From: Lactiplantibacillus modestisalitolerans
Lineage (GTDB): Bacteria > Bacillota > Bacilli > Lactobacillales > Lactobacillaceae
DNA: 64,000 bases
Assembly (NCBI RefSeq): GCF_005405425.1
Contig: NZ_BJEA01000017.1
Coordinates: 1 to 64,000, forward strand
Reading direction: 5' to 3'
The position numbers and the translations under genes are program-made. Within the stretch, counting starts at the first letter, position 1, and each line of letters begins with the position of its first letter. The notes below the pieces were generated by a model. The model was not told the origin of the DNA and did not search any database. It was given only the letters and a program-made list of their open reading frames with translations. This document shows, piece after piece, positions 1-8,161 of this stretch.

Positions 1-30
1 TAGTCTAGTAACTATCAATTAAAATTTACG

Positions 31-204
31 GGCGAGACAGAACCTTGTCGTCCTTAATGGCTATAAGAATAAACGTGGTGCGTATTGCCCTGACCTAGTG
101 AAAACGGGCACGACACGTTGTTTGAGCTTCTTAACTGACGCCCATCCGCGAGGGTGCATTGCCTAAACGCTTTCGGATAGAACCTGTTTAGTTGCAGGTT
201 TTTT
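31..204 (+). ncRNA. candidate 6S-like small RNA
   Basis: A non-coding stretch of about 174 nt ends in an intrinsic terminator (AACCTG, 8-nt loop, CAGGTT, T-run; 181-204). By hand it folds as a rod. A closing helix pairs 31-40 with 184-193 and 50-53 with 175-178. A long apical arm pairs 65-69/128-132, AACGTG 72-77/CACGTT 114-119 and TGCCC 86-90/GGGCA 106-110. The open middle carries a small hairpin on its 3' side (CGCCC 139-143/GGGTG 152-156). A closing stem, a central bubble with a 3'-side hairpin and a length near 180 nt are the hallmarks of 6S RNA, which binds housekeeping RNA polymerase. A possible -10 (TAAAAT, 20-25) would start transcription near 31; its -35 lies at the window edge. The identity is inferred from shape only; another structured RNA or the end of a larger transcript is possible. 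Confidence 0.38.
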
Positions 205-281
205 ACGCCGAAGCCCGTTACTTTAGTGACGGGAGAGTTCACTAGGGTAATATTAATTGAAACGGAAGGGAACTGAGATCG

Positions 282-992
282 ATGTCAGAACAAACAGTAT
301 TAATTATTGGCGGCACATCGGGGTTTGGGTTAGCCGTTGCTCAGCAAGTAATTGCGCAGCGACAAGCCGTGCATATTGTTGGCCGGACCACGACACATGT
401 TCAACGAGCACTCGCAACGTTAAATAGTCGCTTGGCCGTTGGTAGTGCCTTTGACGCGCAGGATTCGGATCAACTCCGGACTTTTTTTCAGCGAGCGGGC
501 AAGTTTGACCACGTTTTGTCATTTTTAGGCGGTGCAATGGGAGGGGGCTTTTTGGACCATTCCGTAGCGGAGATCCGGCAGGTTGTTGAAGAAAAATTCT
601 TTGCAAATTTACAGTTAGCACAAGTTGCCAGTCGCTATCTTAAATTGCACGGGTCGTTGATTCTGACGTCCGGGGCGGGTGGTCACCCTTACGATGCTTC
701 GGGCGCTATTATTGGGAATCAAGCCATTAATACGTTGGTAGCGGGTCTGGCCGTGGAGTTAGCACCAGATTACCGAATTAACGCGGTTGCCCCGACCTGG
801 ACCCCAACTGGGCTGTGGCGGGAACTGACCCCACAACAACTCAAACAACAGGCGGCCAACGTCAGTGCAGGAATTCCGCTCCGGCGAGTCGCGACGGTTG
901 CTGAAGTGGCGTCGGCGTATACTTATTTAATGGCGAATCAGTTTGTGACTGGTCAAGTCTTGAACGTGGATGGCGGGGTTACGTCCGTCTAA
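282..992 (+). CDS. atypical short-chain dehydrogenase/reductase (SDR)
   Basis: This 236-residue protein has an SDR Rossmann fold. The dinucleotide-binding glycine motif GGTSGFG is at 10-16, the core strand ends at S130, and the C-terminal block NVDGG is typical of classical SDRs. The ATG follows GGAAGGG with good spacing. Aligning its AVELAP helix with classical SDRs puts A142 and N146 where the catalytic Tyr and Lys of YxxxK should be, so normal acid-base catalysis is doubtful. SDR clades lacking these residues are known. The substrate is unknown. It stands alone between the candidate RNA upstream and a bidirectional terminator at 996-1047, facing the convergent ppsR-type gene. Family assignment is secure; enzymatic activity is not. 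Confidence 0.85.
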   Translation: MSEQTVLIIGGTSGFGLAVAQQVIAQRQAVHIVGRTTTHVQRALATLNSRLAVGSAFDAQDSDQLRTFFQRAGKFDHVLSFLGGAMGGGFLDHSVAEIRQVVEEKFFANLQLAQVASRYLKLHGSLILTSGAGGHPYDASGAIIGNQAINTLVAGLAVELAPDYRINAVAPTWTPTGLWRELTPQQLKQQAANVSAGIPLRRVATVAEVASAYTYLMANQFVTGQVLNVDGGVTSV

Positions 993-995
993 GTA

Positions 996-1047
996 AAAAC
1001 CGTGGTCGCACCCGCGCTAATCAGCGAAGGGGTGTAACCACGGTTTT
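996..1047. terminator. bidirectional intrinsic terminator
   Basis: AAAACCGTGGT (996-1006) pairs with ACCACGGTTTT (1037-1047), with further pairing inside (GCACCC/GGGGTGT, GCT/AGC). A and T runs flank both sides, so the hairpin can serve both the SDR gene and the convergent regulator gene. Confidence 0.85.
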
Positions 1048-1075
1048 AATTTGGACTGAACTTTAACAATAATCC

Positions 1076-1888
1076 TTAATTATTTTCTTCGGAGCCCAGA
1101 CTTTCAGTAATCAGCGTTGCCGTTTCTTCGATTGATTTGTTAGCAACGTTAATGACGAGGCAGCCGATTTTTTTGAAGATGTCGTCAGCATAGTCCAATT
1201 CCTGGCGAATTTTATCGGTGTTAGAATACAACGTATCGGGGTTGAGTCCGTACTGGACCATCCGTTGCCGCCGAATACTGTTGAGCTTTTCGGGATCGTT
1301 CGTTAAACCAAAGACCTTTTTGGGATCGACCTGCCAAATCTCCTCTGGAATTTTGGCTTGAGGGACGAGTGGTAAGTTAGCCACCTTGAGGTTGCGGTTG
1401 GCTAGATAGAGTGAAAGCGGGGTCTTGGAGGTCCGTGAGACCCCTAGTAAAACGACGTCGGCTTCGAGGAACCCGGCCGGATTCTTACCATCGTCATAAG
1501 TAACTGCGAACTCAATCGCGTTGATCCGGTCGAAGTAACTCGTATTCAGGTCGTGGACCTTCCCGGGATGGTTCGTCGGCTTGGCATGGGTTAAACTGCC
1601 AAAGACGCTTAGAGCCGGGGAAATGACGTCATAGTATGGTAAGTGGTTGGCTGAACAGAAATCGTTAGTCAACTGGCTGAGATGACCATCGACGAAGGTG
1701 TAAAAAATGGCCGCCTTAGCCTTTAAGGCTTGCGCTAGAACGGTTTTTAACAAGGATTCGGTCCGGACGAACGGAAAGCGTTGGTAGTGGACCGGATAAT
1801 CGGCAAACTGGGCCGCAGCCGCTTGAGCGACACTGTGGGCAGTTTCACCAACTGAATCAGAAAGAATAAAAACTTTAATTGCTGACAT
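1076..1888 (-). CDS. pyruvate,phosphate dikinase/PEP synthase regulatory protein (DUF299)
   Basis: A 270-residue protein of the DUF299 (PDRP/PpsR) family. These are bifunctional serine/threonine kinases and pyrophosphorylases that inactivate and reactivate PPDK or PEP synthase using ADP and Pi. The N-terminal SDSVGETA and the phosphate-loop-like GVSRTSKTP (149-157) are the family signatures, and the length is normal. The ATG follows a GAGG ribosome binding site. The gene is divergent from rpsU, and a weak promoter (TTTTCA, 17 nt, TAAACT on the minus strand, 1937-1965) lies in the shared intergenic region. No PPDK or PEP synthase gene is visible in the window, so the target must be encoded elsewhere. 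Bacterial relatives are called ppsR or yqfL. Confidence 0.9.
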   Translation of the reverse strand: MSAIKVFILSDSVGETAHSVAQAAAAQFADYPVHYQRFPFVRTESLLKTVLAQALKAKAAIFYTFVDGHLSQLTNDFCSANHLPYYDVISPALSVFGSLTHAKPTNHPGKVHDLNTSYFDRINAIEFAVTYDDGKNPAGFLEADVVLLGVSRTSKTPLSLYLANRNLKVANLPLVPQAKIPEEIWQVDPKKVFGLTNDPEKLNSIRRQRMVQYGLNPDTLYSNTDKIRQELDYADDIFKKIGCLVINVANKSIEETATLITESLGSEENN

Positions 1889-2028
1889 ACTCAGGACCTC
1901 GTTTCAATTCAATAATAGAGCGGTTAAATTACCTTTAGTTTAGCACAGCGCCGCGTGCTTGAAAACGATTTACTGGTTCAGGGCGTAAGCCTGAATTTAA
2001 TTAATTTGGAACTTTTTTAAAACTTATG

Positions 2029-2057
2029 TTGACGGCCTTTTTTGATTTATGTATAAT
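2029..2057 (+). promoter_or_regulatory. rpsU promoter
   Basis: TTGACG (2029-2034), a 17-nt spacer and a perfect TATAAT (2052-2057) lie 77 bp before the rpsU start. This is one of the best sigma-A consensus promoters in the window, as expected for a ribosomal protein gene. Confidence 0.85.
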
Positions 2058-2133
2058 TTACTAGAACAGTTGTATTATGTAAGTATGCATAATTTGACGG
2101 TTACTTTTTAAGCTCGGAGGGAGGGAATTTAAC

Positions 2134-2322
2134 ATGGCAAAAACAGTCGTTCGTAAAAACGAATCTCTTGATGATGCTCTTCGTCGCTTTAAACGTACCG
2201 TTTCAAAAAGTGGTACTTTACAAGAATACCGCAAACGGGAATTCTACGAAAAACCAAGTGTGAAGAAGAAGTTAAAATCTGAAGCAGCTCGTAAACGCAA
2301 GAACCGTCGTCGTTTCAAGTAA
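2134..2322 (+). CDS. rpsU: 30S ribosomal protein S21
   Basis: A 62-residue, very basic protein with the S21 pattern: [16 protein letters not shown] near the N-terminus and a lysine/arginine-rich C-terminal tail. S21 is a small-subunit protein involved in mRNA engagement at initiation. The ATG follows a strong GGAGGGAGG site and the near-consensus promoter at 2029. The yqeY-type gene begins 47 bp downstream with no terminator between, so the two are probably co-transcribed, the arrangement usual in Firmicutes. Confidence 0.97.
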   Translation: MAKTVVRKNESLDDALRRFKRTVSKSGTLQEYRKREFYEKPSVKKKLKSEAARKRKNRRRFK

Positions 2323-2369
2323 TTAGTAAGGTCTTTACTAATTTAAAACTTGTGCGAGGAGGGTAACCA

Positions 2370-2813
2370 ATGAGTCTAGTTGAAGTACTCAATGGTGATC
2401 TAAAGGCTGCGATGAAGGCACGTGATAAGCAAAGCCTTAGTGTTTTGCGGATGCTTAAAGCCGCATTGATGAACGAACAAATTAGTGCGGGCCATGATTT
2501 AACAGCGGATGAAGAAGTGAGCGTGTTATCACGTGAGTTGAAGCAACGCCGTGAATCTTTAAGCGAATTCGAAAGTGCTAACCGGCAAGACCTCGTTGAC
2601 GGGGTTAAGGCGGAGATTGCAATTGTTGAGAAGTACATGCCAAAACAGTTGTCTGACGAAGAAGTCAAACAAGTGGTGGCGGAAACCATCAAGCAAGTCG
2701 GAGCGACCGGTAAGGGCGACTTCGGTAAGGTGATGGGTGCGGTTATGCCTAAGCTAAAAGGTCAGGCAGACGGTAAACTGATCAACCAAACAGTTAAATC
2801 ATTATTGAATTAA
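2370..2813 (+). CDS. GatB/YqeY domain-containing protein
   Basis: A 147-residue stand-alone YqeY domain, related to the tail of the GatB amidotransferase subunit that contacts tRNA. The pattern MLKAALMNEQI, the helical middle and the GKGDFGKVMG...LKGQADGK end match the family over its full length. Its cellular role is poorly defined; a link to tRNA or translation is inferred from GatB and from the rpsU neighbourhood. It sits second in the rpsU operon and has its own AGGAGGG ribosome binding site. An intrinsic terminator follows at 2819-2847. Confidence 0.9.
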   Translation: MSLVEVLNGDLKAAMKARDKQSLSVLRMLKAALMNEQISAGHDLTADEEVSVLSRELKQRRESLSEFESANRQDLVDGVKAEIAIVEKYMPKQLSDEEVKQVVAETIKQVGATGKGDFGKVMGAVMPKLKGQADGKLINQTVKSLLN

Positions 2814-2818
2814 CGGTA

Positions 2819-2847
2819 AGCCAGGGATTAATTTCCCTGGCTTTTTT
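2819..2847 (+). terminator. rpsU-yqeY terminator
   Basis: AGCCAGGGA (2819-2827), loop TTAATT and TCCCTGGCT (2834-2842) form a perfect 9-bp stem followed by six T. Confidence 0.93.
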
Positions 2848-3378
2848 GTGAGGTCGTGATATAAGTCACAGCCTCTTGTGCGTTGCCCCATGTTAATAGC
2901 TGAAACGTGCGCCAAAAGTCAGCTGGCTCCGCTTAACCCCGTAAGTCAAACAATCCAAGCCCGGGATCATTCGCCTTACGCCGTTAATGCTCACCAGCTA
3001 ACCGACTTTTGGCCCACTCTCTTTTTTGTGGCTCCGCACGAATTAGTGTTAAGATGACCGCCGCAAAAAATGTGCCCACTTATTTTGACGGTCATCGTGA
3101 ATTTGTTGGAAATTAAACCGATTGCGTTTTTAGCGGATCAACACCCCGTCGTAAAAAGTCCTTTTGGGGGCGCGTTTCAACGTGGTTGCTCGGAAGTAGT
3201 GGTGCTGGTCGCTGTCCCGCTTTTATGCTATGATTAGTTAACAAAACCCGCTAGTTACGCTAAGGGGGCTGGTGTTTGCCGGGATGCTGCATGCGCTTAA
3301 AATGCCCGGGCTGCCGTTTCGTTATCAGTTAGAATGGCGACGACACCATTACTAATAAATCTGTAAATAAAGGAGTTC
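2848..3378. other. long intergenic region between yqeY and phoH
   Basis: About 530 bp without a convincing gene. The left part is repeat copy A and its spaced hairpin arm (to about 3015). An imperfect inverted repeat follows, with GATGACCG at 3053 and CGGTCATC near 3098. A weak -10-like TATGAT near 3230 could begin a phoH transcript with a ~140-nt leader. A 55-codon open frame (3070-3237) has no ribosome binding site and is not called. Confidence 0.5.
2850..2927 (+). repeat. dispersed intergenic repeat, copy A
   Basis: This segment aligns over about 80 nt with the reverse complement of 38342-38418. The best-conserved blocks are ATAAGTCACAGCCT, ATGTTAATAGC and AAACGTGCGCCAAAAGTCAGC. Each copy holds two potential hairpins. 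In this copy the right-hand hairpin arms are about 90 bp apart: GCCAAAAGTC at 2911-2920 and GACTTTTGGC near 3004-3013, with extra sequence between them. Both copies lie just downstream of genes. Confidence 0.7.
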
Positions 3379-4356
3379 ATGTTTTTGTCCGAAAACTCAA
3401 AGTATGAACAAAAATTTCTTATCGCTGATCCGAGTCAATCCGTTGCCTTATTAGGTCCCGAAGATGCCCACGTTGCGCTGTTGGAAGATGGATTGCACGT
3501 TTCGATTCACGTTTTTGGTGATCAAATCACCATTAGTGGCGATCAGGAAGAAGCTGTTCAGCATACGCAAGCCGTTTTAGAAAATTTAACGAGTCTGATT
3601 AAGCAGGGCATTCAAGTTGGCGCACCTGACGTGATTAGTGCAATTAAAATGGTTAACCGCGGCACGCTTGAATACTTTAAAGATCTTTATTCGGAGACCC
3701 TGATTAAGGATAACCGCGGGCGGCCCATTCGGGTGAAAAATTTTGGTCAACGCCAGTACGTTCAGGCGGTTGAAAAGAGTGACATTACCTTTGGAATTGG
3801 TCCGGCCGGAACTGGTAAAACATACTTGGCCGTGGTCATGGCGATTGCAGCCTTAAAGCGCGGTGACGTTGAAAAATTGATTTTGACCCGACCGGCCGTC
3901 GAAGCGGGGGAAAGTCTGGGCTTTTTACCCGGTGACTTAAAGGAAAAGGTGGATCCGTATTTACGGCCAATTTATGATGCTTTGTACGATATTTATGGCG
4001 CCGAGCATACGCAACGGTTGATGGACCGGGGTGTCATTGAAATTGCGCCGCTGGCTTACATGCGGGGCCGGACTTTAGACCGGGCGTTCGTAATTTTGGA
4101 TGAAGCTCAAAATACCACTAACGCGCAAATGAAAATGTTTTTAACCCGGTTAGGCTTTGGCGCCAAGATGATTGTGAATGGGGACATTTCACAGATTGAC
4201 TTGCCACGCAACACGACGAGTGGTTTAATTCAGGCCCAACGCATTTTAGGTGGGATTAGCAACATTTCATTCGTTAAGTTTACGGCGGATGACGTTGTTC
4301 GAAATCCAGTCGTGGCCAAAATCATTACCGCGTATGATCAAGTGGCACAGCACTAG
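3379..4356 (+). CDS. PhoH family ATPase (PhoH-like protein)
   Basis: A 325-residue PhoH/YbeZ-type P-loop ATPase. Walker A GPAGTGKT is at 141-148 and Walker B LDEAQN near 240-245. An N-terminal region of about 120 residues, as in YbeZ proteins, precedes them. The family is associated with RNA metabolism and is typically encoded next to ybeY, as here (9 bp apart). Start choice: AGGAG is only 3 nt before the ATG at 3379; a TTG two codons later has better spacing, so the true start may be 3385. It leads the phoH-ybeY-dgkA-era-recO cluster. Confidence 0.93.
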   Translation: MFLSENSKYEQKFLIADPSQSVALLGPEDAHVALLEDGLHVSIHVFGDQITISGDQEEAVQHTQAVLENLTSLIKQGIQVGAPDVISAIKMVNRGTLEYFKDLYSETLIKDNRGRPIRVKNFGQRQYVQAVEKSDITFGIGPAGTGKTYLAVVMAIAALKRGDVEKLILTRPAVEAGESLGFLPGDLKEKVDPYLRPIYDALYDIYGAEHTQRLMDRGVIEIAPLAYMRGRTLDRAFVILDEAQNTTNAQMKMFLTRLGFGAKMIVNGDISQIDLPRNTTSGLIQAQRILGGISNISFVKFTADDVVRNPVVAKIITAYDQVAQH

Positions 4357-4365
4357 GGGGCAATT

Positions 4366-4845
4366 ATGGATTTAGAATTATTTGACCAAACGACTGAGGG
4401 CGCGTCCGCAGAACAGTTGCAGCTGGTCCGAGATTTAATCGCGCTTGCTGGTAAAACGTTAAAGTTGCGGGCGGATACCGAGGTTTCGGTCACTTTGATG
4501 AACAACGATGCGATTCAAAAAATCAATGAACAGTACCGCGGAGTTGATCGGCCGACCGACGTCATTAGTTTTGCGATGCACGACGATGACGAGGCTGATC
4601 CGATTATCATGGATCCCGAATTAGCGGCTGAAATGCCGTTAAATCTAGGCGATATCATGATTTCAATTGATAAGGTGGCTGAACAGGCGGCGTTTTTACA
4701 CCACTCGCCGGCCCGTGAACTGGGTTACTTAGTGGTGCACGGTTTCTTACATTTAAATGGTTATGATCATTTACAGCCAGCGGATGAGGCTGAAATGTTT
4801 GGGCTGCAACGCCAGATTTTGGATGCTTATGGGCTCAAAAAATAG
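4366..4845 (+). CDS. ybeY: endoribonuclease YbeY (rRNA maturation RNase)
   Basis: A 159-residue UPF0054 metalloprotein. The zinc-binding motif HxxxHxxxxxH is HGFLHLNGYDH at 125-135, and the upstream RPTDVISF signature is at 62-69. YbeY takes part in 16S rRNA 3'-end maturation and 70S quality control. It follows the phoH-type gene by 9 bp with its own GGGGGC-type site, and its last codons overlap the start of dgkA, which indicates translational coupling. Confidence 0.97.
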   Translation: MDLELFDQTTEGASAEQLQLVRDLIALAGKTLKLRADTEVSVTLMNNDAIQKINEQYRGVDRPTDVISFAMHDDDEADPIIMDPELAAEMPLNLGDIMISIDKVAEQAAFLHHSPARELGYLVVHGFLHLNGYDHLQPADEAEMFGLQRQILDAYGLKK

Positions 4846-5242
4846 ACCGGATCGCTACCAAGTTGGTAAGAACCACTCGTTTTGGCAATCGTGGTTGCAC
4901 GCGTTAAACGGCCTGAAAACCGTGGTCGTTGAGGAACGCAATATGCGGACCCACTTGGTACTTGGAACGCTGGCACTGATTGCTGGGTGGCTTGTGCACT
5001 TACAAGTTAGTGAGTGGTTATGGCTAGCGTTGGCGATCTTTATGGTAATGCTTTGTGAGATTAATAATACGCTCGCAGAAAATTTGTGCGACCTGGTAAC
5101 TGGGCCCCATTTTCATCCGCTAGCGAAGAAGATTAAGGACATTGCAGCTGGTGCGGTTGTGTTTGCAGCCGGGTTTGCGGTTATCGTTGGTTTAATCCTC
5201 TTTGTACCGAAACTGTGGGCGTTGGTCTCAACTGGGCTTTAG
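4829..5242 (+). CDS. dgkA: diacylglycerol kinase family / undecaprenol kinase
   Basis: About 137 residues with three predicted membrane helices and the DgkA signature ...[14 protein letters not shown]. Gram-positive members mainly phosphorylate undecaprenol, feeding the lipid carrier pool for wall synthesis. The frame is open from 4757, but that region lies inside ybeY in another frame. The ATG at 4829 ([10 protein letters not shown]...) gives the normal family length and a 17-bp overlap with ybeY; an ATG two codons earlier (4823) is the alternative. Position between ybeY and era is standard in Firmicutes. Confidence 0.9.
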   Translation: MGSKNRPDRYQVGKNHSFWQSWLHALNGLKTVVVEERNMRTHLVLGTLALIAGWLVHLQVSEWLWLALAIFMVMLCEINNTLAENLCDLVTGPHFHPLAKKIKDIAAGAVVFAAGFAVIVGLILFVPKLWALVSTGL

Positions 5243-5255
5243 AAAGGAATTTATT

Positions 5256-6164
5256 ATGGCAGAAAATACAGCATTTCATTCCGGCTTCGTGGCAATTATT
5301 GGGCGGCCCAACGTTGGCAAATCAACCCTTTTAAACCGGATTGTTGGTCAAAAAGTGGCGATTATGTCCGATAAGGCCCAAACAACGCGTAACCGAATTC
5401 AGGGGATCTACACGACGAAGGACACTCAAATGGTCTTCATCGATACCCCTGGGATTCATAAGCCGCACAGCCGGTTGGGTGATTTCATGGTGAAGTCGGC
5501 GCTCTCGACGTTAGGCGAAGTTGACGCCATCTTATTTATGATCAACGCGGATGAGCGTCGCGGGGCTGGCGATAATTTCATTATTGATCGCTTAAAAAAC
5601 GTCAAAAAGCCAATTTACTTGGTCATTAATAAAATTGACCAGATTCATCCCGACCATTTATTGGAAGTAATGGATCAGTATAAGGATGCGCTGGCCTGGA
5701 AGGAAGTTTATCCAATTTCAGCGCTGGAAGGTAATAACGTCAACGAATTATTGGCGACCCTGAAAGCCCAATTGCCGACGGGACCGCAGTACTATCCTTC
5801 TGATCAGATCACGGATCACCCGGAGCGCTTTATTATTTCAGAATTAATTCGTGAAAAGGTTTTGGAATTGACGCGCCAAGAAGTGCCGCATTCAACCGCG
5901 GTCGTCATCGATTCCATTAAGCGCCAGGACGAAGAAAAGATTCACGTTCAGGCGACAATCATCATTGAACGGCCGTCCCAAAAGGGCATTATTATTGGTA
6001 AGGGCGGTAGTATGTTAAAACGGATCGGCTCAATGGCTCGTAAGGACATCGAGCACTTGCTGGGTGATAAGGTGTACTTAGAGCTGTGGGTTAAGGTTCA
6101 AGAAAATTGGAAGGATCGTCAGGACCTGTTAGCTAGCTACGGCTATCGCCAAGACGACTATTAG
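5256..6164 (+). CDS. era: GTPase Era
   Basis: A 302-residue 16S rRNA-binding GTPase needed for 30S assembly. Motifs in order: G1 GRPNVGKS (16-23), a switch region with [12 protein letters not shown]3 DTPGIHKP (63-70), G4 NKID (125-128), and a C-terminal KH domain with [14 protein letters not shown]. The frame is open upstream, but the ATG at 5256 is preceded by AGAAAGGAAT and matches usual Era N-termini ([11 protein letters not shown]). It follows dgkA by 13 bp and precedes recO by 29 bp, in one apparent operon. Confidence 0.97.
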   Translation: MAENTAFHSGFVAIIGRPNVGKSTLLNRIVGQKVAIMSDKAQTTRNRIQGIYTTKDTQMVFIDTPGIHKPHSRLGDFMVKSALSTLGEVDAILFMINADERRGAGDNFIIDRLKNVKKPIYLVINKIDQIHPDHLLEVMDQYKDALAWKEVYPISALEGNNVNELLATLKAQLPTGPQYYPSDQITDHPERFIISELIREKVLELTRQEVPHSTAVVIDSIKRQDEEKIHVQATIIIERPSQKGIIIGKGGSMLKRIGSMARKDIEHLLGDKVYLELWVKVQENWKDRQDLLASYGYRQDDY

Positions 6165-6193
6165 GCGCGACCGACGGAGTGGCAGGTGATAAA

Positions 6194-6976
6194 ATGGCCC
6201 GCCAAATGATTACAAACTTTAACGGGATTCTGTTATACCGCAAGGATTACCGCGAACGGGACATGCTGATTAAATTTCTAACGGCCGAGTACGGTAAGAA
6301 GATGTTTTTTGTGCGTGGTGCGCGCCGCCGCGGGTTTAAGATGGCGGCGGAACTACTGCCCTTTACGATGGGCGAGTACGTTGGTGACTTGCGGGACGGT
6401 CTTTCCTTTATTAATAGTGTTAAATCTGTTCAATATTTTGAACAGATCAGTCAAGACATTGCGTTGAACGCTTACGCAACTTACGTGATGAACTTAATCG
6501 ACGTGGCTTATCCGGATAATCAGCCGGTGGGGCGCTGGTATCAGCAACTCGTTAGTGCACTTCAATTGATTGACCGCAACGTTGCACCGGCCCTGGTTGC
6601 AAACGTCGTTGAAATTCAGTTGTTGGCGGCCTTCGGGGTGGCTCCGGAACTACGCTGGTGCACGGTTTGTGGTCGCGAAGACTTGCCCCTGGATTATTCG
6701 GAAAGTTACGGGGGTCTGCTGTGTCAACAGCACTGGCACTTAGACCCGTACCGCTTGCACGCCAGTCAAGCCGCCATCTTCTATTTGCGGCGGTTTTCGG
6801 TGTTAGACTTAGCTAAAGTCCGTTCGATTAAGGTCAAGCCAGCGACGGCGGCCCAGTTGCGTCAAATTTTAGATGAGATCTATAATCATTCGGTTGGCAT
6901 AAGGTTGAAGTCCAAACGCTTCATTGATCAAATGGGGAGCTGGTACCAGCCGTTGCCGCCACGTGACAAGAATTGA
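6194..6976 (+). CDS. recO: DNA repair protein RecO
   Basis: A 260-residue RecO, which loads RecA on SSB-coated DNA in the RecFOR pathway. The N-terminal OB-fold contains FNGILLYRKDYRERD and GARR. The C-terminal part holds the zinc-ribbon CTVCG and a later Cys/His pair. The ATG at 6194 follows AGGTGAT at good spacing and gives the expected MARQ start; an in-frame GTG at 6179 has a weaker site. The stop codon overlaps the -35 of the glyQS promoter. Confidence 0.95.
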   Translation: MARQMITNFNGILLYRKDYRERDMLIKFLTAEYGKKMFFVRGARRRGFKMAAELLPFTMGEYVGDLRDGLSFINSVKSVQYFEQISQDIALNAYATYVMNLIDVAYPDNQPVGRWYQQLVSALQLIDRNVAPALVANVVEIQLLAAFGVAPELRWCTVCGREDLPLDYSESYGGLLCQQHWHLDPYRLHASQAAIFYLRRFSVLDLAKVRSIKVKPATAAQLRQILDEIYNHSVGIRLKSKRFIDQMGSWYQPLPPRDKN

Positions 6977-7001
6977 CAAACGGGGAACCATCGACTATGA
7001 T
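6973..7001 (+). promoter_or_regulatory. glyQS promoter
   Basis: A consensus TTGACA (6973-6978) overlapping the recO stop codon, a 17-nt spacer and TATGAT (6996-7001). Transcription should begin near 7008, at the start of the T-box leader. Confidence 0.85.
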
Positions 7002-7007
7002 GGTGAA

Positions 7008-7219
7008 GAACTGAATAGTTAAGTGTTGATGAGAGAAAGTTAACGGGGCGTTTGCCCCCAGTGAGACCGGAACAGTGCAAACCGGTTGGTACCGCCCGTT
7101 AATTGGCGCTTTCGGAGCTTAGTCACGAATCAAGCTGCTGAAGTTATTCAGAAGTAGGGTGGAACCGCGAAATCAATCGTCCCTATGTCGTTTTTAGTGA
7201 ACGACAGGGGACTTTTTTT
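7008..7219 (+). promoter_or_regulatory. T-box leader of glyQS (glycine)
   Basis: A ~210-nt tRNA-sensing leader. The conserved T-box sequence AGGGTGGAACCGCG is at 7156-7169. It is followed by a terminator (GTCCC...TGTCGTT pairing with AACGACAGGGGAC, then seven T; 7179-7219) that competes with the antiterminator. The stem I region begins with GATGAGAGAAAG. A GGC triplet at 7105-7107 is a candidate glycine specifier, but I did not fold stem I fully. The expected behaviour is readthrough into glyQS when uncharged tRNA-Gly accumulates. Confidence 0.92.
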
Positions 7220-7261
7220 GTGGCCGCAGCCCGTTCAGTCACTAATTTTGGGAGGAAAATC

Positions 7262-8161
7262 ATGAGCAAAAAATTATCGATGCAAACGATTATTTTAACT
7301 TTGCAGAAGTTTTGGTCTGACCAGGGTTGCATGTTAATGCAATCGTACGATACTGAAAAAGGGGCCGGGACGATGAGTCCGTATACGTTCTTGCGGGCAA
7401 TTGGACCCGAACCATGGAACGCCGCTTACGTGGAACCATCCCGGCGGCCAGCCGACGGGCGGTATGGTGAAAACCCGAACCGGTTATACCAACACCACCA
7501 ATTCCAAGTTGTGATGAAGCCTTCTCCGGAAAATATTCAGGACTTGTATTTACAAAGTTTGGAACAACTTGGCATTAACCCGTTGGAACATGATATTCGG
7601 TTCGTGGAAGACAACTGGGAAAACCCATCCATGGGTTGTGCCGGGGTTGGTTGGGAAGTTTGGCTAGACGGAATGGAAATTAGTCAATTTACGTACTTCC
7701 AACAAGTCGGTGGGTTAGAAGTTGACCCCGTGACCTCCGAAATCACATACGGACTGGAACGGCTCTCGTCATACATTCAAGACGTTAACACCGTGTTTGA
7801 CCTTGAATGGGGCGACGGTGTCAAATACGGGGATATTTTCCTGGAACCTGAATACGAAAACTCAAAGTATGCGTTTGAAGACAGTAATGAAGATTTACTA
7901 TTAATGCTATTCGATGAATACGAAAAAGAAGCCAAACGCCAAATTAAAAACGGACTCGTCCATCCCGCCTATGACTACTGTTTGAAATGCAGTCACACCT
8001 TTAATCTGATGGATGCGCGGGGGATGGTTTCCGTTACGGAACGGGCCGGCTACCTAGACCGTATTCGGAACATGGCTAAGTCGATTGCCAAGGAATTTGT
8101 GGCGCAGCGTGAAAAGCGCGGCTTCCCGTTATTAAAACATGCACAGGAGGAAACGAAATAA
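7262..8161 (+). CDS. glyQ: glycyl-tRNA synthetase alpha subunit
   Basis: A 299-residue catalytic subunit of the heterotetrameric bacterial glycyl-tRNA synthetase (class II). The near-invariant N-terminal block ([38 protein letters not shown]) is intact. The ATG at 7262 follows GGGAGGAAAATC. The frame is open further upstream, but that lies inside the T-box terminator. The stop and the glyS start overlap as TAATG, so the two subunits are translationally coupled. Expression is controlled by the T-box at 7008-7219. Confidence 0.98.
   Translation: MSKKLSMQTIILTLQKFWSDQGCMLMQSYDTEKGAGTMSPYTFLRAIGPEPWNAAYVEPSRRPADGRYGENPNRLYQHHQFQVVMKPSPENIQDLYLQSLEQLGINPLEHDIRFVEDNWENPSMGCAGVGWEVWLDGMEISQFTYFQQVGGLEVDPVTSEITYGLERLSSYIQDVNTVFDLEWGDGVKYGDIFLEPEYENSKYAFEDSNEDLLLMLFDEYEKEAKRQIKNGLVHPAYDYCLKCSHTFNLMDARGMVSVTERAGYLDRIRNMAKSIAKEFVAQREKRGFPLLKHAQEETK

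Noticed and set aside
3070-3237. 55-codon open frame between yqeY and phoH
   Set aside because: No ribosome binding site, starts inside an inverted repeat, and the translated sequence matches no pattern I know.
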